This document shows, piece by piece, positions 1 through 8,021 of a DNA stretch of 64,000 bases. Numbering within the stretch: position 1 is the first letter of the stretch; each line of letters begins with the position of its first letter. The stretch covers positions 248,001-312,000 of the forward strand of contig NZ_JAALFC010000001.1 of NCBI RefSeq assembly GCF_011058155.1, read 5' to 3'. A program made the position numbers and the translations under genes. The DNA comes from Litoribacterium kuwaitense. GTDB lineage: Bacteria; Bacillota; Bacilli; Bacillales; DSM-28697. Below the pieces are notes generated by a model that had not been told where the DNA came from, did not search any database, and saw nothing but the letters and a program-made list of their open reading frames with translations.

Positions 1-948
1 ATCCTTTGGCAGAGCGGGGAGGTTGATGGACGATTGAGCTGGTCGTCCGTCTAAGAAGGAGAGCACTTCGCTGGCGACTTGTGTTGCTACATTGAGCTGC
101 GCTTCTTTTGTAGATGCAGCGATATGAGGCGTAGCAATCACTTGGTCATATTGTAAAAGCGGATGTGCTTCAGGTGGCTCAACTTCGAAAACATCCAAAG
201 CAACACCGGCAATATGATCTTTATCCAAGTAGTTCACTAAAGCGGATTCGTCAATGATACCCCCACGTGCACAGTTAATTAAATAGACACCTTTTTTCGT
301 AAGGGCAAGATTTTCGTCGTTGATTAATCCTCTTGTTGCCTTCGTGAGTGGTGTATGTACTGTGATAATGTCACATGATTCTAGCAACTCTTCTAAGCTA
401 ACCGACTCAATCCCCATTTTATCTGCACGATTTTTTTGCAAGTATGGGTCAAATGCCTTGATTTTCATTTCAAAGGATTTAGCGCGCTTAGCAATTTCTG
501 ATCCGATCCGTCCCATACCTACAATCCCAAGCGTTTTCCCGTAAAGCTCCCGACCTTGGAAAGCAGATCGATTCCAGTTGCCATTTTTTATGGAGGCTGT
601 AGCTTGAGGGATGTTTCGCATGAGTGAGGCAATCATTGCAAATGTATGTTCGGCCGTCGAAATCGTGTTTCCATCGGGCGCATTGACGACGACGACACCA
701 TGTTTTGTCGCTGCATCAATATCAATGTTGTCAACACCGACACCAGCACGAGCAATGATTTTTAAATTGGACATTTTTTCGATCAGTTCAGCGTCGACTT
801 TTGTCTGGCTACGTACAAGTAGAGCATCATAAAGGTGTAAATCGGTCACGTCATGAGCATTTTTCTGTACAACGGTTACGTGGTCTGCCTCTAAAAGCGG
901 TGCAAGACCTTCTTCACTCATTGCATCAGACACTAAAATGTATCCCAT
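1..948 (-). CDS. serA: D-3-phosphoglycerate dehydrogenase, N-terminal 316 residues (3' end outside window)
   Basis: First enzyme of phosphorylated serine biosynthesis: oxidises 3-phosphoglycerate to 3-phosphohydroxypyruvate with NAD in the cytosol. Reading from the ATG at 948, the frame is open to the window edge and shows the D-isomer-specific 2-hydroxyacid dehydrogenase fold: a Rossmann glycine motif GMGRIG near residues 144-149, the NCARGG segment with the substrate arginine near 233, and the TPHIAAST segment with the catalytic histidine near 287. The C-terminal ACT/regulatory part lies outside. An AAAGGAGACC ribosome site stands about 9 bases before the ATG. Divergent from ypbB, with fer upstream on the same strand. 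Confidence 0.95.
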   Translation of the reverse strand, partial: MGYILVSDAMSEEGLAPLLEADHVTVVQKNAHDVTDLHLYDALLVRSQTKVDAELIEKMSNLKIIARAGVGVDNIDIDAATKHGVVVVNAPDGNTISTAEHTFAMIASLMRNIPQATASIKNGNWNRSAFQGRELYGKTLGIVGMGRIGSEIAKRAKSFEMKIKAFDPYLQKNRADKMGIESVSLEELLESCDIITVHTPLTKATRGLINDENLALTKKGVYLINCARGGIIDESALVNYLDKDHIAGVALDVFEVEPPEAHPLLQYDQVIATPHIAASTKEAQLNVATQVASEVLSFLDGRPAQSSINLPALPKD

Positions 949-1379
949 CGGTTTAAGGTCTCCTTTGCCTGTCTAAGATAGTCTGAAAATGAAAGTTGAT
1001 TTTTTTGAAAGTACCATATCTACGAAACCAAGTCAATAAATGACGAACATCAATAATAGTGTAAGGCGTTTTAAGCATTTATTCAATTGCATTTACGAAC
1101 AAAAAATGTTTTTTTACAGTTTTGTTCGCTAAAATAAAGAAACCGGCGTAAGCATGAAACAGGGGCTCAGCGTGTCTCAGCGTGTAGACAATGTATATGC
1201 TCGATTTTTACTACACTGTGCTAGCGTCAGCTTACGAACGCCTTCTTTGTAGCATGACTTGCAAACGCTGATCAGATATCAGGCGAGGTCGAGAGGGGGA
1301 GCGAAGGTGCAAATAGCGTTTTAGTTTGAGAGGAAAAGTGAGGCTAAGCACGACGAGTGTGGGTGTTTGTCAACAGTCA
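949..1379. other. Intergenic gap between serA and fer: promoter, inverted repeat and a dispersed-hairpin copy, no gene
   Basis: No coding frame with a ribosome site is seen. It holds the serA promoter, a perfect 9-bp inverted repeat CGAACAAAA (1096-1104) / TTTTGTTCG (1120-1128) upstream of the -35, and around 1184-1245 a sequence related to the GTAGAC-type hairpin repeats found at other intergenic sites (GTGTAGACAA then ACTACACTG, followed by TCAGCTTACGAA). No T-box (AGGGTGGNACCGCG) signature was found. Confidence 0.6.
1008..1036 (-). promoter_or_regulatory. Candidate SigA promoter of serA
   Basis: On the minus strand TTGACT (1036-1031) and TACTTT (1013-1008) are separated by 17 bases and lie 60 bases before the serA start codon. 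Spacing is ideal; the -10 is only a fair match. Inferred from sequence only. Confidence 0.4.
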
Positions 1380-1408
1380 GATCCCTTGTATCCATGAAAC
1401 AAGGGATC
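1380..1408 (-). terminator. Hairpin downstream of fer
   Basis: GATCCCTTGT (1380-1389) and ACAAGGGATC (1399-1408) form a perfect 10-bp stem with a 9-base loop just behind the fer stop codon. There is no clean T tract after it on the minus strand, so it may be a weak terminator or an RNA-stabilising 3' hairpin. Confidence 0.55.
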
Positions 1409-1415
1409 ATCAGCA

Positions 1416-1697
<282 letters not shown>

Positions 1698-1852
1698 TCA
1701 ATATGCTTGTCATTGTATGACTCTTTTGATAAGACGTCAATAAAAGACAAGAGATCGTCGAAATGTTTTCAAATGATTGTTCTTTCTCCAAGAATCGACT
1801 CGTCTATGATAAACTGAAAGACAGATGAATGATTTGGTAGAGGTGTAGTGAG

Positions 1853-2920
1853 GTGGATCGAACAATGTCGTATCGACAGGCAGTACTTATGCACGTGCTT
1901 GATCGGTTTCAAGGAGAACGTAGTGTAAATGCTGTGTACCATTTATTAAAGGGGAAGCGGTCATCTCAAACGATTCAAGATGCTGGTTTGTTTGCGCTAT
2001 CGCCATTTTTTGGTTGTCTTTCCACAACATTGACGAGAGACACATTTCTTAACGATATTGAATGGTTATGGTCAGAAGGGTATGTGATCTCAACAGGCAA
2101 GCATAAAGCGGTACTCACGGAAAAAGGAAGAGATTTATTCCTTCAGTTTAATAAAAGCTATCCTGCACCACAACGGCTTAATGGTGCGAAATATCATAGT
2201 CGAACTGACGAATTTTGGCGGCGTCTTTATCACCTATTAGATCGTGATGCCGAAGAAAAAGCGTCTTCAAGCTTTATGCTGGCAGAAAAAAGTACGTTAC
2301 TTTGGCTTGATCAGTTTTGCCGCTCGCACTCAAAAGGCGTCTGGGTGAGGGCTGCATACGATGAATTGTTGACATTGTTAAATCAAGTAGATCAACTATC
2401 CGCCTGCATGTTCGTTTACAAGCTGTCACGCCCTACGCGAACGGGCTGGACATTGGAGCAGGCAGGCAAACGGTTCGGCATCGGTATTGAAGGCGCGGAG
2501 CTATATTGGCGAGCTGCTCTTCATCACTTATTTGGCACGGTTATGAACGCGCCTCAACGCTATCAGAACCTTTCCTTGCTTTTAGAAGGGACAGCAAATA
2601 ACCCTTTGACACAATCCGCAGCCAAGACCCTTCCATATGCTGAACGCGGTGCTTCGATATCTGATATTGCGCTGAAGCGTCGTTTAAAAGAAAGTACCAT
2701 TGAAGATCATATCATTGAAATTGCTTCACATCTGCCGCATTTCCAATGGAAGGATTACATATTGAGCGAACACGTCACGCTCATTCTCCCTATCATAAGA
2801 GAAGGTGAAGGGTATTCCTTAAAACGTATGAAAGAAAAGCTTCCTCCAGAAGTTTCATATTTTAGCATTCGTTTATGTCTTGCTAGAGAGAAGGGAGCGT
2901 TTTTTCAAGATGACACGTGA
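1853..2920 (+). CDS. ypbB: YpbB family protein, helix-turn-helix-containing partner of RecQ
   Basis: 355-residue cytosolic protein matching the conserved YpbB family that sits upstream of recQ in Bacillus. The C-terminal third (about 265-310, SISDIALKRRLKESTIEDHI) looks like the helix-turn-helix module found at the C-terminus of many RecQ helicases, fitting the fact that the RecQ encoded next has no HRDC-type tail. Its overlap with recQ (11 bases) suggests translational coupling and a joint role in DNA repair, which is inference. GTG at 1853 follows GAGGTG with seven bases spacing; ATG at 1865 is an alternative start. Molecular function is not established. Confidence 0.8.
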   Translation: MDRTMSYRQAVLMHVLDRFQGERSVNAVYHLLKGKRSSQTIQDAGLFALSPFFGCLSTTLTRDTFLNDIEWLWSEGYVISTGKHKAVLTEKGRDLFLQFNKSYPAPQRLNGAKYHSRTDEFWRRLYHLLDRDAEEKASSSFMLAEKSTLLWLDQFCRSHSKGVWVRAAYDELLTLLNQVDQLSACMFVYKLSRPTRTGWTLEQAGKRFGIGIEGAELYWRAALHHLFGTVMNAPQRYQNLSLLLEGTANNPLTQSAAKTLPYAERGASISDIALKRRLKESTIEDHIIEIASHLPHFQWKDYILSEHVTLILPIIREGEGYSLKRMKEKLPPEVSYFSIRLCLAREKGAFFQDDT

Positions 2921-4424
2921 CCAGCTGTTACGCAAAGTGTTTGGCTTATCTACATTGCGCTCAGAACAAGAAATGGTGTTAGATGCGATGGAAGAAGGAA
3001 AGGATGTATTAGCTGTGATGCCAACGGGGGCTGGAAAGTCCCTTTGCTATCAGCTGCCAGCCTATTTGTATGGCGGCGTTGTCTTAATTGTCACACCATT
3101 AATCTCATTAATGGAAGATCAAGTTCGCCGTCTTTGGCATGTAAAAGAGCGATCGGTTGTTGCGCTTCACAGCGGGATGGCGTGGAGAGAGAAGCAGCTT
3201 GTGCTTCATCGACTTGCATCGTATCGATTCGTCTTTGTCTCACCTGAAATGTTGCAAACAAAAAAGGTGAAAGAAGCGCTCATGTCTTGTACAATACGGT
3301 TATTTGTCGTCGATGAAGCACACTGTATTTCACAATGGGGGCCAGAGTTTAGGCTGGATTACCTTAAGTTAGGTGAGGTCAGAGAGACACTTGGAAGTCC
3401 TCCATGCTTGGCATTAACAGCGACAGCACCGACGGCGGTTGTTCATGATATTGTGACCCATTTGCGTTTTTCTACCCATCAGACGATTTTACGCATGGGC
3501 ACTGATCGCCCGAATATTCGCTTAGCTGCGCAAACATTTGATCATGAATTCGACAAAAAAGAGGCGCTTCTCACATGGATTAAACGAATGCGGGGTCCTG
3601 CGCTCGTGTATGTGTCCAGCCGGAGGAAAGCGGAAGAGCTTGCTCTTTTGCTCGAAAAAGAAACGGCATTTGAAGTGTCTGCGTATCATGCCGGTCTAAA
3701 TCCTGAAGAGAGACAGCTTATTCAGCGACAATTTTTGCACAACGAACTCGAGGTTGTTGTATGTACGAGTGCTTTTGGGATGGGAATTGATAAACCTGAT
3801 ATTCAATTTGTGTTACATTACCACATGCCCTCACGCATTGAATCGTTTGTTCAAGAGATGGGAAGAGCTGGTCGAGATGGTCGTCCAGCATTCGCTGTTG
3901 GATTGTTTTCTCCGGAAGATGAATTGTTGCAGCAGCATTTAATGACGGGTTCTCTACCAGATGACGCAAAAGTGGATCGGCTATATTTATGTTTTTGTCA
4001 GCTCGGCTGGCGCGAAGGAATGAGCGCTTTAAAGCAACATGATCACCGCTTCGACATGTCTGAAGAGCAAATGGATTACTGTTATTTTCAATTGCAACGT
4101 CTTGAATCTGCAGAAGAAGATCCTTTTGCTGTATTAAAAAACTTGGCCCAGGAGCGGCTGCGAGAAAAGTGGTCTCATTGGAAGTGTGTAAAAAAGTGGA
4201 TTTTCACGGAAGGCTGTCGTCGACAAGAACTATTAGACGCTTTTGATGAAACGCTTGAACCTTCGGAGCGTCCTCAGTTGTGTTGTGACAATTGTGGGAT
4301 GACTGTTCCGCTTGTTCGTTCTCAAGCGGCAGTAGTGACACCTTTGCAGCCTCAAGCGGTTAACGATTGGCGTCAAGAACTGGCAGTCATTTGTCAAGTC
4401 TCTCAAGATGAAGCGGGAGTGTGA
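2910..4424 (+). CDS. recQ: ATP-dependent DNA helicase RecQ (short form)
   Basis: Superfamily 2 3'-5' DNA helicase used in recombination and replication repair. Seen: Walker A PTGAGKS near residues 38-44, DEAH near 135-138, TAT near 170-172, motif VI QEMGRAGRDGR near 315-325, and a zinc-binding cysteine set (C..CKK..GC..CC..C) between about 425 and 470. Length 504 residues and no HRDC domain, as in the B. subtilis RecQ/YpbC form rather than the long RecS-type. The ATG at 2910 (MTRDQLL) with GAAGGGAG before it is preferred to a TTG at 2880. Overlaps the end of ypbB; ypbD follows after four bases, so this is one operon. Confidence 0.93.
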   Translation: MTRDQLLRKVFGLSTLRSEQEMVLDAMEEGKDVLAVMPTGAGKSLCYQLPAYLYGGVVLIVTPLISLMEDQVRRLWHVKERSVVALHSGMAWREKQLVLHRLASYRFVFVSPEMLQTKKVKEALMSCTIRLFVVDEAHCISQWGPEFRLDYLKLGEVRETLGSPPCLALTATAPTAVVHDIVTHLRFSTHQTILRMGTDRPNIRLAAQTFDHEFDKKEALLTWIKRMRGPALVYVSSRRKAEELALLLEKETAFEVSAYHAGLNPEERQLIQRQFLHNELEVVVCTSAFGMGIDKPDIQFVLHYHMPSRIESFVQEMGRAGRDGRPAFAVGLFSPEDELLQQHLMTGSLPDDAKVDRLYLCFCQLGWREGMSALKQHDHRFDMSEEQMDYCYFQLQRLESAEEDPFAVLKNLAQERLREKWSHWKCVKKWIFTEGCRRQELLDAFDETLEPSERPQLCCDNCGMTVPLVRSQAAVVTPLQPQAVNDWRQELAVICQVSQDEAGV

Positions 4425-4428
4425 ATGA

Positions 4429-5019
4429 ATGTCGCATCGTTTATTGCTCATCAATGCGTACCTATCTCAAGTCATCTTGCTAGTGGTCGCCGTTCTTTTG
4501 TTATGGCTCCTTCCGTTACAACGAAGAGACATCGCGATTTTCTTTCACTGGCCGTCATTTGCTGAGCTCGCTGTAGGGATTGGTGGAGCGCTCATCGTTT
4601 TATGTATTGAGTGGGTATTAAGTAAGACAATGTCAAAGGACCTTTTGGATGATGGGGGTATTAATCAGGCGCTTTTTGCTCCTTTATCGTATCACCATAT
4701 GATTTTTCTTTGTCTCGTCGTATCCTTTGTTGAAGAAGCTTTATTTAGAGTTGTCCTGCAAACGCAATTTGGCCTTATTTTAGCGGCTTTGCTGTTTGCT
4801 TTTGTCCATTTTCGATATGTGAAACGACCTTTTTTGCTCGTGTTCGTAACGCTCGTTAGCTTTTGGATGGGTTTTTTATTTCAGGTGACAGCGTCGTTTT
4901 GGACCGTAGTCATTGCCCACACAATAATCAATTTAGCTGCAGGCCTACAACTAAAAAAACGAGAGAATGAATTGCATGATAAGTCAACAGGGGGGGATTG
5001 CGATGCAAACAAGAGCTGA
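4429..5019 (+). CDS. ypbD: CPBP family intramembrane glutamic endopeptidase
   Basis: 196-residue multi-spanning membrane protein of the CPBP (CAAX prenyl endopeptidase / Rce1-like) family. The family motif EEALFR is present near residue 101, and the second motif appears as FAFVHFRY near 123-130, giving the expected Glu/His membrane-embedded active site. Five to six hydrophobic segments are seen. It starts four bases after recQ and overlaps ypbE by 17 bases, so it is co-transcribed with both. Members of this family act as proteases, immunity proteins or scaffolds; the substrate of YpbD is not known. Confidence 0.82.
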   Translation: MSHRLLLINAYLSQVILLVVAVLLLWLLPLQRRDIAIFFHWPSFAELAVGIGGALIVLCIEWVLSKTMSKDLLDDGGINQALFAPLSYHHMIFLCLVVSFVEEALFRVVLQTQFGLILAALLFAFVHFRYVKRPFLLVFVTLVSFWMGFLFQVTASFWTVVIAHTIINLAAGLQLKKRENELHDKSTGGDCDANKS

Positions 5020-5767
5020 ACGAAGGGCGAGCCAACATGAAGAAAAACGCCGCACTGTTACAAAAAAACAGGAAGGCGAACAGTCTCTCCCATCACGAGT
5101 TCAACGTCGAAGTTCAAATTCGAGTGAAACATTAACAGAAAGGCGTGCCAGCCGCAGACGAAAAAGACGAATGACGCTGCACCAATGGCTGCTCATTTTC
5201 TTTCTTGTGTTAACCATCGGGATTCCCGTATATTATGCCTTGAAAGCTGAGCCATTAGCTCAGCATGAAAATGATGATACATCGACAAATGCCGCGGATG
5301 TTGTAAACATGGCTAGCGAAGAAGAGGCAGATGAGGAAGCGGACGCTACAGCAGAAGAAGTCATTGATGGTGAACAGGAAACAACAGATGACGATAATGC
5401 AGCTGAAGCAGAAACGAGCTCGCCTACAATACCGGAAGAACGCACCCCAACTGTATCAGAAAATGCGAACGAAACAGTTGAGGAGCCAGTGAATTCACAA
5501 GAGAGTGTAGATCCACCTGCACCTTCTGAGAGTACGGTTGAAGAAACACCGGTGGAGGAAGAGGAAACCCCTCAAGAGACAGAGCAAGCTCCTGTGGAAA
5601 CAAATCAGCAAGCCGGAACGCACGTTGTCCAAGCAGAGGACACACTATATTCAATTTCCCAACGCTATTATGGATCGCGTGATGGAGAGGAAATCATTAG
5701 AAATGCAAATGGACTAAATGGAGATGCGGTTTACGTAGGGCAAGAGCTGCAAATTCCTGCACGTTAA
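5003..5767 (+). CDS. ypbE: Membrane-anchored LysM domain protein YpbE
   Basis: 254 residues in three parts: a very basic cytosolic N-terminus with arginine-rich segments (1-57), one transmembrane helix (about 61-79), a long Glu/Ala/Thr-rich acidic linker (80-200) and a C-terminal LysM repeat (about 205-254, HVVQAEDTLYSISQRYYG). It is expected to be anchored in the membrane with the LysM bound to peptidoglycan. The ATG at 5003 is chosen because GGGGGG precedes it; an upstream in-frame ATG at 4967 lacks a ribosome site. Overlaps the ypbD end. Precise function unknown; an envelope role is inferred. Confidence 0.8.
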   Translation: MQTRAERRASQHEEKRRTVTKKQEGEQSLPSRVQRRSSNSSETLTERRASRRRKRRMTLHQWLLIFFLVLTIGIPVYYALKAEPLAQHENDDTSTNAADVVNMASEEEADEEADATAEEVIDGEQETTDDDNAAEAETSSPTIPEERTPTVSENANETVEEPVNSQESVDPPAPSESTVEETPVEEEETPQETEQAPVETNQQAGTHVVQAEDTLYSISQRYYGSRDGEEIIRNANGLNGDAVYVGQELQIPAR

Positions 5768-5848
5768 AAGCGTTCACTTCTGAGCAAACCGTTGCATATA
5801 TTATTTTAGACGACCGTCCCAGTCTAGAAAAAAAGGAGGCCATGGACA

Positions 5849-6214
5849 ATGTCTGGGATAAAATATGCAGCATGGGTTTGCCTCAGTTTTGTTTTTTTTA
5901 CAGGAGGTATATGGCTATTACCAATTGAGAAAGATTTCCTCCCATCTTTAGCGCTTGCCTTCCAGCACCCTTGGCCTTCCATCGGTGGGGTATTGCTGAT
6001 TATTGCGGGCGCAGAAACTGTCATTAAAAGTTTATTTATCGCTCACGAATGGCTGCCCTACCCGTCTTTTAAAGGAGCTTGTGTCGTTACATTTGTCTTC
6101 AGTGCGGGGATTTTGAGCATTTTTGCGCTTTGGCTTTCCGCAATCGTGATGTTATATATGGTAACAATGCTTCTTTTTCAATTGTATGCTCGAAGAATGC
6201 GGTGGTTTAATTAG
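5849..6214 (+). CDS. ypbF: Four-helix membrane protein YpbF (DUF2663-like)
   Basis: 121-residue hydrophobic protein with four predicted membrane segments (about 5-25, 40-58, 75-95, 97-115) and a basic C-terminus (YARRMRW). It occupies the position of ypbF in B. subtilis, between ypbE and ypbG, and has the length and topology of that family (short form). AAAAGGAGG precedes the ATG at 5849 by nine bases. No catalytic residues are recognisable and the function is unknown. ypbG follows after 15 bases, so the two probably share a transcript. Confidence 0.7.
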   Translation: MSGIKYAAWVCLSFVFFTGGIWLLPIEKDFLPSLALAFQHPWPSIGGVLLIIAGAETVIKSLFIAHEWLPYPSFKGACVVTFVFSAGILSIFALWLSAIVMLYMVTMLLFQLYARRMRWFN

Positions 6215-6229
6215 AGAGGAGAGAACTGT

Positions 6230-6991
6230 TTGGATTGGATTTTGATCATCGGGGGAGCAGCCATTGCCGGGCTTCTTTTGTTAGGGTGTATGATCATGCT
6301 CGCCTTTGAGAATAGGTTATGCTCCCATAAAGTGTTCTCCCCTCATTTGAAGCGTGATGAAACACTTGACATCTTTTTTATTAGTGATATTCACCGGAGA
6401 ACTGTGTCACGCCGACTTTTAAGAAAGTGTGTTGGCGGCCTGGATGCAGTGGTTATCGGAGGCGATCTTACTGAGGAAGGTGTTCCTCTTGAGAAGACGA
6501 GACTGAATGTTCAACGACTCTCCTCCTTGGGGGCCCCTGTGTTTTTTGTATGGGGGAATAATGATTATGAAGTGGATCAGAAAGCATTTGTACAAATGTT
6601 GACAGATGAAGGCGTTCAGCTTCTTCGTAATGGTCATAGCTTTCTGCGTGAACACGTCTGTATCATTGGTGTAGACGATGCGACCAGTGCATTGGATGAT
6701 TTGCCAAAAGCGATGCCTAAGGACGATCAAAGTGGCTTTTTCTTACTTGTCTCACATAATCCAAATGTTCGTTATACTGAGACGGAAAAAGAGAGATTGA
6801 GTGGAGTGTTAACCGCACATACGCATGGTGGGCAAATCCGTATCGGTCCATTCGGTCCATATACGCTTGGAGAGCTAAAGGTAAAAGAAGCGTTTTTTGA
6901 GCTTTCGACAAACGGATATGGTACGTCTTTACTGCCTTTACGCTTAGGCGCAAGGTCTGAGGCACATTGGCTGTCAATCTCTGGGGAGTGA
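6230..6991 (+). CDS. ypbG: Membrane-anchored calcineurin-like metallophosphoesterase YpbG
   Basis: 253 residues: an N-terminal membrane anchor (about 3-26) and a metallophosphoesterase domain. Metal-binding motifs are all present: ISDIH (D53, H55), GGDL (77-80), GNND (109-112), SHNPN (about 175) and HTHGGQ (about 198-203). This arrangement is typical of the YkuE/YpbG group of binuclear metallophosphatases; the substrate is not known. The start is TTG at 6230, preceded by GAGAGGAGAG and giving an uninterrupted anchor. Probably in an operon with ypbF. Confidence 0.85.
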   Translation: MDWILIIGGAAIAGLLLLGCMIMLAFENRLCSHKVFSPHLKRDETLDIFFISDIHRRTVSRRLLRKCVGGLDAVVIGGDLTEEGVPLEKTRLNVQRLSSLGAPVFFVWGNNDYEVDQKAFVQMLTDEGVQLLRNGHSFLREHVCIIGVDDATSALDDLPKAMPKDDQSGFFLLVSHNPNVRYTETEKERLSGVLTAHTHGGQIRIGPFGPYTLGELKVKEAFFELSTNGYGTSLLPLRLGARSEAHWLSISGE

Positions 6992-7116
6992 AGTGTGGAC
7001 ATGCACTGAAGAGATTCTATATAATACAAGGAAGTTAGACTTTGCTTAAATTAAAAATGGCAACAAATCAAGTGTTGTCAAATCATTAGTAACGCATAGC
7101 TGTTTCATTTAATACC

Positions 7117-7145
7117 TTGTCAACGTTTTAGATCATTCATAAATT
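7117..7145 (+). promoter_or_regulatory. Candidate SigA promoter of mecB
   Basis: TTGTCA (7117-7122) and TAAATT (7140-7145) with a 17-base spacer, about 80 bases before the mecB start. A perfect palindrome ACATCAT/ATGATGT (7175-7188) lies in the leader and could be an operator. Sequence inference only. Confidence 0.45.
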
Positions 7146-7225
7146 TGCGCAAAGGCACGCACCGATAGCTCCTGACATCATATGATGTAGGAAGTAAGGG
7201 AACGGTGGAGGGGGGCTTAAAAGAA

Positions 7226-7819
7226 TTGCGTCTTGAACGATTAACCATGGATAAGATTAAAATATTTTTAACATACGACGATTTATATGAAAGAGGAATG
7301 ACGAAAGAAGATTTATGGCACGATGCACCTAAAGTTCATCAATTATTCAGGGACATGATGAAGGAAGCGAGTGTTGAACTAGGATTTGAGGCTGTTGGGC
7401 CAATCGCTGTTGAAGTCTTTTCAATGCAGGCGCAAGGCATGGTTATTATCATGACGAAAGCTGGAAACCACTCACTTGATGATGATTATGACGAAGACTA
7501 TATTGAAATGCAGGTTACACTCGATGAAAGTGACGATATTTTTTATGAGTTTGTGAGCTTTGAGGACTTTATTTCACTCAGTGCACACTTGATTAGAAAA
7601 GGGGTGGAGAGAGGCAGGCTCTACGCTTTTGAAAATCGGTATTTTTACAGTCTAAGTATAGAGGAAGTTACTCCAAGCGAGCTTGAAGGCTTAGTGGCCA
7701 TTTTAGCTGAGTTTGGCAGCCCCTCGACGTTAACGAAGTATCGGGTAGAGGAGTATGGAAAAGTCGTCATTCCTCATTCGGCTCCCAAAGTCATTGACCA
7801 GTTCTTTTTGTCGACATAA
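7226..7819 (+). CDS. mecB: Adaptor protein MecB (YpbH), MecA paralogue for the ClpCP protease
   Basis: 197-residue cytosolic adaptor related to MecA, which delivers proteins to ClpC-ClpP and modulates competence and sporulation control. The N-terminus MRLERLTMDKIKIFLTYDDL and the block HQLFRDMMKEASVELGFEA match YpbH of B. subtilis closely; the acidic middle (DDDYDEDYIEMQVTLDES) and the C-terminal ClpC-binding half ending near 197 are present. Start set at TTG 7226, which gives the YpbH N-terminus and lies ten bases after GGAGGGGGG; GTG at 7205 overlaps that ribosome site. Own promoter and terminator are seen, so it is monocistronic. Confidence 0.9.
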   Translation: MRLERLTMDKIKIFLTYDDLYERGMTKEDLWHDAPKVHQLFRDMMKEASVELGFEAVGPIAVEVFSMQAQGMVIIMTKAGNHSLDDDYDEDYIEMQVTLDESDDIFYEFVSFEDFISLSAHLIRKGVERGRLYAFENRYFYSLSIEEVTPSELEGLVAILAEFGSPSTLTKYRVEEYGKVVIPHSAPKVIDQFFLST

Positions 7820-7830
7820 ATGATTGGTGG

Positions 7831-7864
7831 TGAGGCTTCCCGTTTGATCGGTCAGCCTCATTTT
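7831..7864 (+). terminator. Intrinsic terminator of mecB
   Basis: TGAGGCT (7831-7837) pairs with AGCCTCA (7854-7860), followed by TTTT. Confidence 0.75.
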
Positions 7865-7938
7865 GACTGCCATTTTTGGCGTAATGGCTCGGCTGAAAAA
7901 ATACGTACAAGCCTATAGAAAGAAACGACTGTTATACC

Positions 7939-7967
7939 TTTCAAATCAAGATGACAACGTGTATACT
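7939..7967 (+). promoter_or_regulatory. Candidate promoter of gudB
   Basis: TTCAAA (7939-7944), 17-base spacer, TATACT (7962-7967), about 55 bases before the gudB ATG. A small palindrome TGTGTTGAAACACA lies in the leader at 7992-8005, touching the ribosome site. Confidence 0.4.
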
Positions 7968-8021
7968 AATCTGTGAATGAGGCAAGAATAGTGTGTTGAA
8001 ACACAGGAGGTACATGGACTG

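Noticed and set aside
1096-1128. PurR box pair upstream of serA
   Set aside because: The CGAA cores are about 25 bases apart, not the 16-17 typical for PurR, and the flanking bases do not fit.
5260-5654. Minus-strand frames inside ypbE
   Set aside because: Ser/Ala-rich products that mirror the Glu/Ala/Thr linker of YpbE; shadows.
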